From Lachnospiraceae bacterium (GTDB lineage: Bacteria; Bacillota; Clostridia; Lachnospirales; Lachnospiraceae), in assembly GCA_014804495.1 (NCBI GenBank), contig JAAUZS010000002.1:12091-22156 (forward strand): a DNA stretch of 10,066 bases, read 5' to 3'. The notes beneath the pieces are model-generated. The model was not told where the DNA came from. It searched no databases and was given only the letters and a program-made list of their open reading frames with translations. The position numbers were made by a program, and so were the translations under genes. Positions within the stretch are counted from its first letter, which is position 1. Each line of letters opens with the position of its first letter. Shown one piece after another: positions 1-5,062 of the stretch.

Positions 1-1388
1 CTTCCGGTAGAATCTTCAATACCGTCGCCGTAAGAAGGGAACGGATATGTATGGAAACCAACGCCGGTAGTCTTGGAATACTCTGTATCAGTATTATTAT
101 AATCAATTTCTTCCTGTGTTCTGTAACGGTGTCCGTTCTCGTCGATCTGATAATTCACACCTTCAATACCCCAATGAGTCAATACCTGACCTTCATCAGA
201 GCACAGATAGTCGAGGAACTGAATTGCCCTTACAGGATCGGCACAGTCTACGGAGATACCAACGCCGTAACCGGTCGTAAGTCCTTGATACATTAAAGTT
301 GCGCACTTCGTATCTGCATCCGCTGTGAAGGGAAGTTCTGCATATGTTTTGCCTAATTTTCCATCAGCTTTCAGAATCGTTATTGCATCATTATAATCCC
401 AGTTTGCATCAATCAGGGAAAGTACCTGACCGGTTGCAATCTTAGCAATATAATCTTCATGTGTCTGTGTGGCAAAATTGTTGTCCAGTACACCTTCATC
501 GTACATACGGCTCAGCCATTTGAAATATTCTCTTTCCTTCTCTGAACGGAATTTATACATTGCGGTATAATCATCTTCAATCAGCCACTGGCCGTTATCC
601 GGTGCGCCGTCCCCGATATATCCTGCAGGATTTGCAAGCGTGATATACCAATGCCAGTCGCTGCATGAAATACTAAGACCGATTGTTTCATAACCGTCAT
701 CCGTTGTAGGATGTGCAGCCATGTAATCTTTTAACATTGTTTCATATTCTTCCAGAGTTTGCGGAATAGCATAATCATTCTCTTTCATAAGATCCCACTG
801 AAGCTGTAAGGTACCGCCTGTCTCATAAGTCACGCCGCCTACATTGTAAGAAGACAACTGATAAATAGCCTGATCATCAGCGGAATATTTCAATTTTGCA
901 AGCTCTTCCCCATACATCTTCTTGATATTGGGTCCATACTGATCAATTAAATCTGTCATGTCAATCAATGCGCCTGCATCAATCAAACTGCCCGCAGAAC
1001 CTTTTGCAAAAATCAAATCAGGGTAATTACCCTCAGCAATCATCAATGCGATATCCTCTTCTTCTGAGGACAACGGATAACTCGTATCCAGCTTTACTCC
1101 CGTTGCCTCTGTGATTGCAACTGCTACCGGGTCTGTCCACGGATCATCTGTACCATCTGCACTGTAGAAAGTAAGTGTGATCTCTTCCTTGGACTCTGTA
1201 GATACATCTGTTTGTGAGTTGTCTGTGCCAGAGGTCTCATTAACAGAACTGCTTGTTGAGCCACTGTCACTTGCTCCTGCTGAACCTGTGTCACCTGAAC
1301 TGCTGCCGCTGTCGTTGCCGCATGCGCTCAGGGATGCTGCTATCATCGTTGCCGCGAGCAGCATTGCCATAAGTTTTTTCTTCTTCAT
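1..1388 (-). CDS. Extracellular solute-binding lipoprotein of a CUT1-type sugar ABC importer (partial, C-terminus off the window)
   Basis: Receptor lipoprotein expected to sit on the outer face of the membrane and deliver a sugar, probably an oligosaccharide, to the two permeases encoded just upstream. The frame is open from the ATG at 1388 to the window edge, giving 462 residues without a stop. The N-terminus is a lipoprotein signal: Lys2-Lys5, a hydrophobic core, then LSAC with the lipidated Cys at residue 23. A Ser/Gly/Thr-rich linker of about 40 residues follows. The mature domain begins near ITLTFYSADGTDDPW and has the aromatic-rich, acidic character of the LipO/YtcQ-like binding proteins that pair with LplB/LplC permeases (family knowledge). 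A GGAGGA ribosome binding site lies at 1396-1401, 7 nt before the ATG. It is the last gene seen of the minus-strand operon, 29 nt after the LplC-type permease. Family members are usually about 500-560 residues, so perhaps 50-100 residues are missing. The substrate is unknown. Confidence 0.93.
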   Translation of the reverse strand, partial: MKKKKLMAMLLAATMIAASLSACGNDSGSSSGDTGSAGASDSGSTSSSVNETSGTDNSQTDVSTESKEEITLTFYSADGTDDPWTDPVAVAITEATGVKLDTSYPLSSEEEDIALMIAEGNYPDLIFAKGSAGSLIDAGALIDMTDLIDQYGPNIKKMYGEELAKLKYSADDQAIYQLSSYNVGGVTYETGGTLQLQWDLMKENDYAIPQTLEEYETMLKDYMAAHPTTDDGYETIGLSISCSDWHWYITLANPAGYIGDGAPDNGQWLIEDDYTAMYKFRSEKEREYFKWLSRMYDEGVLDNNFATQTHEDYIAKIATGQVLSLIDANWDYNDAITILKADGKLGKTYAELPFTADADTKCATLMYQGLTTGYGVGISVDCADPVRAIQFLDYLCSDEGQVLTHWGIEGVNYQIDENGHRYRTQEEIDYNNTDTEYSKTTGVGFHTYPFPSYGDGIEDSTG

Positions 1389-1417
1389 GAATAAATCCTC
1401 CTTGTTTTTTTATTAGC

Positions 1418-2314
1418 TCAGTCTTTGACTGCACCAATCGTCATACCGCCTACAAAATATTTCTGTAGGAAAGGATAAACAATCAGAATCGGCAGTGTAG
1501 CAATAATGGTAACTGCCATACGCACGGAAAGCGGCGATACCGTTGTGGTTGCCATCTGCTGCATGGTCGCGTGCGTGTCTATCCTTGTTGTTGCCTGCTC
1601 CATGATTTCGTAGAGCAGATACTGTAATGTGGGAAGCTTTTTCGCATACAGGTAGGTATCCATGAAAGAATTCCATTGTCCGACTGCCACGAAAAGCGCC
1701 ACTGTTGCCATTACCGGCTTGCAAAGCGGAACAACTATTCTTCCCCAGATGTATAAATCATTTGCTCCGTCAATTTTTGCAGCCTCCTGTAACGCATCCG
1801 GAAGCCCGTCTATGTAAGAACGGGTAAGGATGATGTTGTACACCCAGATAAGACCGGGGATTATATATACCAAAAAGTTGTTGGTAAGCTTCATCGTTCT
1901 TGCCAACAGCAGATATTCAGGAATCAGTCCGCCGCTGACATACATCGTAATGATGAACAACATTGTAAAAAGTTTATTGAAATAGAAATCCCTTCTGCTG
2001 AGCACATAAGCCACCATAGATGTACAGATGACGCCTGCTCCCGTACCGATTACTGTTCTTGCTACAGATATTATGAATGCACCAAGCAAATCGTTTTCTC
2101 TGAACACATATTGGTAGTTGTATAGTGTAAATACCCTTGGAAAAACAAAATTGATATTACGCATGGTGTCTACCGGGTCATTCAGCGAAATTGCCAATAC
2201 GTTTAAAAAAGGATATAGTGTCACAATAATTATCAGAATGAATACAACGACCAGTACATAGTCAAGATATCTGTCCTTGCTTTTAACTTTTTTTGATGCT
2301 TTAACATTTTCCAT
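1418..2314 (-). CDS. Sugar ABC importer permease, LplC/YtcP type (CUT1 family)
   Basis: One of the two membrane subunits of a binding-protein-dependent importer; 298 residues, the usual length. There is a short basic cytoplasmic N-terminus (residues 1-16), a first helix at about 17-42, and further helices to the end. The cytoplasmic EAA loop, which contacts the ATPase, is at about 177-200 and reads EAAKIDGAND, then VVPLCKP. The C-terminus, VYPFLQKYF then GAVKD, is the hallmark of the LplC/YtcP branch. The ATG at 2314 is chosen because AGGAGGG lies at 2321-2327, 6 nt upstream. Its first bases overlap the TAA stop of the preceding permease, suggesting tight translational linkage. The partner is the LplB-type permease 12 nt upstream and the receptor is the lipoprotein 29 nt downstream. 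No ATPase is encoded nearby. Confidence 0.95.
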   Translation of the reverse strand: MENVKASKKVKSKDRYLDYVLVVVFILIIIVTLYPFLNVLAISLNDPVDTMRNINFVFPRVFTLYNYQYVFRENDLLGAFIISVARTVIGTGAGVICTSMVAYVLSRRDFYFNKLFTMLFIITMYVSGGLIPEYLLLARTMKLTNNFLVYIIPGLIWVYNIILTRSYIDGLPDALQEAAKIDGANDLYIWGRIVVPLCKPVMATVALFVAVGQWNSFMDTYLYAKKLPTLQYLLYEIMEQATTRIDTHATMQQMATTTVSPLSVRMAVTIIATLPILIVYPFLQKYFVGGMTIGAVKD

Positions 2315-2326
2315 GACAGTCCCTCC

Positions 2327-3271
2327 TTATACCAGTTTGCTTTCGCCAAGCCATCCGGCGATCTTATTCGCAATCAGGAGCAGTGTAATGCCTACTAATG
2401 ACTGGAACATACCGATTGCAGTACCGACACCGTAATTATTGTTACCGATACCTCTCAGATAAGCGAACCAGGAAAGTACCATTGCATGATCCTGAACAAT
2501 TGCATTGCTTAACAACATCTGTCTTTCCATGCCGACATTCAGAGCGCTTCCGACACTCATGATCAGAAGTACGACAACAGTTGGCTTGATACCGGGCAGT
2601 GTAATATGCCAAATCCGCTGTAATCTGTTTGCTCCGTCCACTTTGGCAGCTTCATAGAGCCCCTGATCGATTCCCGCCATTGCCGAAAGATACACAATCG
2701 CATCCCAGCCTACTTCTTTCCATACATTGATGATACAAATAACTACCCAGAACAATGCGGAATTGGTTGACATCAATTTCAGATTCTTTCCCGTAAGCAT
2801 ATCCAGCATTCCGCCATCGTTGAATACCATCTTTGCAATACTCGCAATAACTACCCATGATACGAAATGCGGCAGATAAGAAATGGTCTGTGTGATTTTT
2901 TTGAATTTGACATAACGAAGCTCATTTAACATTAGGGCAAATACAATCGCCGAAACAGTTCCAAGTGCAATTCCCAGTATGCTAAGCGCTATCGTATTGA
3001 TCATTGTCTGTGCGAAAATACGATCTGAAAAGGCTTTAGTAAAGTTATCAAATCCCACAAACGTCCTCTCAAAAAACGAAAGTGCAAATGTCGCCGGTTT
3101 GACATCCTGAAATGCCATTGTCCAGCCCCATAAAGGTATGTACTTAAATATAATTAGCCAAACAACGAAAGGAACTGACATTAAAAGCAGATATCTTTGC
3201 TTATACATCAGCTGCCAGCTGAATTCCTGCTTGATTTTCTTCTGTTTAACTTTTTTCTCTCTGGTTCCCAT
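2327..3271 (-). CDS. Sugar ABC importer permease, LplB/YteP type (CUT1 family)
   Basis: First gene of the minus-strand importer operon and the second membrane subunit of the transporter; 314 residues, typical length. It has a very basic N-terminus (residues 1-14, rich in Lys), a first helix at about 29-48 followed by YIPLWGWTMAF, a motif common in LplB-type permeases, and a conserved EAA loop at about 207-230 (YEAAKVDGAN, then HITLPGIKP). The ATG at 3271 has AGGAGGG at 3278-3284, 6 nt upstream. An overlapping ATG at 3275 is out of frame. It is closely related in design to the permease core of the gene at 7022-8473 but lacks that protein's extra N-terminal membrane domain. It should form a heterodimer with the 1418-2314 product. 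Its promoter must lie in the short gap before the integrase gene. Confidence 0.95.
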   Translation of the reverse strand: MGTREKKVKQKKIKQEFSWQLMYKQRYLLLMSVPFVVWLIIFKYIPLWGWTMAFQDVKPATFALSFFERTFVGFDNFTKAFSDRIFAQTMINTIALSILGIALGTVSAIVFALMLNELRYVKFKKITQTISYLPHFVSWVVIASIAKMVFNDGGMLDMLTGKNLKLMSTNSALFWVVICIINVWKEVGWDAIVYLSAMAGIDQGLYEAAKVDGANRLQRIWHITLPGIKPTVVVLLIMSVGSALNVGMERQMLLSNAIVQDHAMVLSWFAYLRGIGNNNYGVGTAIGMFQSLVGITLLLIANKIAGWLGESKLV

Positions 3272-3293
3272 CCATCACCCTCCTGTCTGAATT

Positions 3294-3322
3294 TTCATAA
3301 TTGTTGTAAATATAAAAGTAAA
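3294..3322 (-). promoter_or_regulatory. Weak candidate sigma-A promoter of the minus-strand operon
   Basis: Read on the minus strand there is TTTACT (3317-3322), a 17-nt spacer and TATGAA (3294-3299), each a 4-5 of 6 match to the consensus. This would start RNA at about 3287, only a few bases before the ribosome binding site. The surrounding DNA is very AT-rich, so chance matches are likely. Another start farther upstream, within 3300-3460, is equally possible. Confidence 0.25.
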
Positions 3323-3332
3323 AAATAGAATT

Positions 3333-3347
3333 TTATTGTAAAATTTA
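3333..3347 (-). repeat. 15-bp shared motif TAAATTTTACAATAA, left copy
   Basis: On the minus strand this reads TAAATTTTACAATAA, in the direction of the importer operon, 61 nt before its first start codon. An exact copy lies at 4901-4915 on the plus strand, in the leader of the other operon. The two copies are therefore inverted with respect to each other and surround the integrase. They could be a shared cis-regulatory site, or the terminal inverted repeats of an inserted element. Confidence 0.5.
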
Positions 3348-3399
3348 ATTGTTTTGGAAAAATCTTAGATTGTCGGGGGTTTTGTAGATTTTCAAGCTG

Positions 3400-3421
3400 A
3401 ATTTACTACTGATTTACTACT
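3400..3421 (+). repeat. Left integrase arm-type (DR-2-like) tandem repeat
   Basis: TTTACTACT occurs at 3402-3410 and again at 3413-3421, an 11-bp period, i.e. one helical turn. Its reverse complement, AGTAGTAAA, matches the core of the DR-2 arm site bound by the N-terminal domain of Tn916 Int (as I recall from the published complex). The first copy also has the extra AA that makes AGTAGTAAATT on the other strand. The same arrangement, same orientation and same period, recurs at 4670-4691, just past the integrase stop. Confidence 0.75.
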
Positions 3422-3463
3422 AATACCGAATAATAATTTTTATTTAATGGAGGAAATTGCTTT

Positions 3464-4657
3464 ATGGCAGAGAAAAGACGAGACAGTAAAAATCGTATTT
3501 TACATTTAGGCGAAAGTCAGCGGAAAGATGGGAGATATGCGTATAAGTATACGGATGCTTCAGGAAGAGTACATTTTGTCTATGCCTGGAAATTAGTTCC
3601 TACGGACAGGACTCCTGTGGGAAAACGTGATGACATATCTTTGCGTGAAAAGGAGAAGAAAATTCGAAAAGACCTTGATGACGGAATAAATATGAAAGGC
3701 GGTAAAATAACGGTCCGTGAACTCTATATCAAACAGACAAGACATCATGGAAATGTCAGGTATAACACTGCGCAGGGGCGTAAGCGGCTGATGAAACTCT
3801 TAGAAGAAGACAGACTTGGCTCTTATCCAATTGAAAGCGTGAAGCAGTCTGATGTAAAAGAGTGGGTGCTGCGTATGAAGCAGAAAGGTATATCCTATAA
3901 GACGATTAATAACGATAAGCGGTCACTGAAGGCAGCATTTTATACAGCAATACAAGATGACTGTATAAGAAAAAATCCTTTTGCTTTTCAGCTGAGTACA
4001 GTAATAGAGGATGACACAGCGCCTAAAGTACCGCTTACGTTGGAGCAGGAGGAAAATCTTCTTGCCTTTATTAGTAAAGACAGAATTTATCAAAAGTATT
4101 ATGATGAATTTATTATTCTGTTAGGAACAGGACTGCGTATATCTGAGCTTTGCGGGCTGACCGATTCTAATCTTGATTTTGAAAATAAGACAATCAAGGT
4201 AGACCATCAGCTCCTGAGGAGTGCAGAAACCGGATATTATATTGAAAAACCTAAAACTCAAAGCGGAATAAGACAGATTCCAATGAGCGAGAAAGTGTAC
4301 GCCGCGCTAAGGCGCGTATTAGAAAACCGCAAGGAAGTAAAAAATATTAATATTGATGGCTGGAGCAATTTCCTGTTCCTCAACCGGGACGGATATCCAA
4401 AGACCGCAAGTAATTATGATAATATGTTCAGAAGACTTGTAGAAAAATATAATAAGTTTCATGAGACGGCGCTGCCAAAAGCCATGACGCCTCACACACT
4501 TCGTCATACATTCTGTACCAATCTTGCCAATGCGGGAATGAACCCAAAAGCTTTACAATATGTTATGGGACATTCAAACATATCAATGACACTGGACTAT
4601 TATGCCCATGCGTCTTTTACTACTGCAAAAGCAGAAATGGAACGACTGATTGCTTAG
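3464..4657 (+). CDS. int: Tn916-family tyrosine recombinase (integrase)
   Basis: Catalyses excision and integration of a Tn916-type element. At 397 residues it is close to Tn916 Int (405 residues) and resembles it along its whole length, from the N-terminal motif EKRRDSKNRIL to GMNPKALQY near the C-terminus. Residues 1 to about 75 match the arm-binding domain (GESQRKDGRY, then FVYAWKLV, then GKRDDISLREK). About 85-175 is the SAM-like core-binding domain (YKTINNDKRSLKAAF). About 190-397 is the catalytic domain. The catalytic set looks complete: Arg225 (GTGLRISE), Lys264, His344 and Arg347 (TPHTLRHTF), His370 (MGHSN) and nucleophile Tyr379 (LDYYAH). TGGAGGAA precedes the ATG by 10 nt. Arm-type repeats sit 43 nt before the start and 12 nt after the stop. 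No xis, relaxase, Orf-type conjugation genes or cargo lie next to it. It appears intact, so it may be a recently stranded or a minimal element. Confidence 0.96.
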   Translation: MAEKRRDSKNRILHLGESQRKDGRYAYKYTDASGRVHFVYAWKLVPTDRTPVGKRDDISLREKEKKIRKDLDDGINMKGGKITVRELYIKQTRHHGNVRYNTAQGRKRLMKLLEEDRLGSYPIESVKQSDVKEWVLRMKQKGISYKTINNDKRSLKAAFYTAIQDDCIRKNPFAFQLSTVIEDDTAPKVPLTLEQEENLLAFISKDRIYQKYYDEFIILLGTGLRISELCGLTDSNLDFENKTIKVDHQLLRSAETGYYIEKPKTQSGIRQIPMSEKVYAALRRVLENRKEVKNINIDGWSNFLFLNRDGYPKTASNYDNMFRRLVEKYNKFHETALPKAMTPHTLRHTFCTNLANAGMNPKALQYVMGHSNISMTLDYYAHASFTTAKAEMERLIA

Positions 4658-4669
4658 CTTAATGCGCAT

Positions 4670-4691
4670 AATTTACTACTTTTTTACTACT
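4670..4691 (+). repeat. Right integrase arm-type (DR-2-like) tandem repeat
   Basis: TTTACTACT at 4672-4680 and 4683-4691, again with an 11-bp period. Aligned with the left copy at 3400-3421, 20 of 22 positions agree, and only the 2-bp spacer differs (GA versus TT). The two clusters lie 1270 bp apart in direct orientation with the integrase gene as the only gene between them, as expected for arm sites at the two ends of a Tn916-type element. Confidence 0.75.
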
Positions 4692-4843
4692 TTTGAGAGA
4701 AAATCATAGAACATTGGTTACATGATTGTTTGTTGTATAAATAAAATATCATATAAATAGAAGATTCTGATATATGATAATGCTGATGATTTATTTTAAA
4801 GTGATAAAAAATTTACAATCCGCAAAAAAATTACCAATAATTC

Positions 4844-4872
4844 TTGTCTTTCTATAGATATATTGCTATAAT
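4844..4872 (+). promoter_or_regulatory. Sigma-A promoter of the plus-strand surface protein/importer operon
   Basis: TTGTCT (4844-4849, 4 of 6 to consensus), a spacer of exactly 17 nt, and a perfect TATAAT (4867-4872). RNA would start at about 4879, giving a leader of roughly 184 nt before the ATG at 5063. A short inverted pair, TATAG (4853-4857) and CTATA (4866-4870), lies across the spacer and -10 box and could be an operator, though it may be chance in AT-rich DNA. Confidence 0.65.
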
Positions 4873-4900
4873 AAATTAAGATACATCGTAAATAAAAAGG

Positions 4901-4915
4901 TAAATTTTACAATAA
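4901..4915 (+). repeat. 15-bp shared motif TAAATTTTACAATAA, right copy
   Basis: Exact match, on the opposite strand, to 3333-3347. It lies about 29 bp downstream of the -10 box of the plus-strand operon, hence inside the predicted transcript, 147 nt before the start codon. With the G before it, it contains the odd palindrome GTAAATTTTAC (4900-4910), which would suit a dimeric repressor. Confidence 0.5.
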
Positions 4916-4974
4916 TATTTGCAGAGTTGTAATTATTTTTTCTTAATTAAAGTATTCAAACTGCCCATATCAGA

Positions 4975-5045
4975 AATAAGGTTCAACACACCTTATTAGT
5001 GTGGGGAGTTTAAATAAATTTTTAATAAACTGTCCTAAAAGGGCA
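4975..5045 (+). promoter_or_regulatory. Structured 5' leader with competing small hairpins
   Basis: Hairpin A pairs AATAAGG (4975-4981) with CCTTATT (4991-4997) across a 9-nt loop. Hairpin B pairs CACAC (4987-4991) with GTGTG (4999-5003) and cannot coexist with A, because the strands overlap. Downstream, GTTTA (5008-5012) can pair with TAAAC (5026-5030), and TGTCC (5031-5035) with GGGCA (5041-5045) around loop TAAAA, just before AGGAGG at 5050-5055. None has a following U-tract, so these are not classical terminators. I do not recognise a known riboswitch class. Confidence 0.35.
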
Positions 5046-5062
5046 AAATAGGAGGAAAAGTA

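Larger units (their letters stand above)
3285..3463. other. AT-rich divergent intergenic region between the minus-strand importer operon and the integrase gene
   Basis: This 179-bp gap must hold the promoter of the minus-strand operon. It contains the left integrase arm-type pair (3400-3421), one copy of the 15-bp shared motif (3333-3347) and the integrase ribosome binding site (GGAGG at 3449-3453). No xis-sized reading frame fits in it. I see no rho-independent terminator and no convincing promoter for the integrase. Confidence 0.6.
4658..5062. other. AT-rich 405-bp intergenic region upstream of the plus-strand operon
   Basis: After the integrase stop come the right arm-type pair (4670-4691) and then about 150 bp of plain AT-rich sequence with no recognisable gene or terminator. 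Next is a sigma-A promoter (4844-4872), the 15-bp shared motif (4901-4915) and a leader with several short hairpins leading to the ribosome binding site at 5050-5055. I find no credible small gene here. Confidence 0.65.

Noticed and set aside
51..296. Plus-strand open frame of 81 codons
   Set aside because: It lies opposite the well-supported binding-protein frame and has no ribosome binding site or recognisable domain.
1177..1416. Plus-strand open frame of 79 codons
   Set aside because: It is the antisense shadow of the lipoprotein signal peptide and Ser/Gly linker of the minus-strand binding protein, which has a lipobox and a ribosome binding site.
3400..4691. CRISPR array suggested by repeated TTTACTACT
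   Set aside because: There are only two tandem pairs with 2-bp spacers separated by a gene; they fit integrase arm sites, not repeats with spacers.
3323..4762. Direct repeat AAATAGAA (3323-3330 and 4755-4762) as a target-site duplication of the integrase element
   Set aside because: It is only 8 bp in very AT-rich DNA. Tn916-type integration does not make a target duplication of this kind, and the flanks show no further match.
4912..5062. Known riboswitch or T-box in the leader of the plus-strand operon
   Set aside because: The hairpins are short and AT-rich. I see no T-box sequence, no recognisable aptamer core and no terminator/antiterminator pair.
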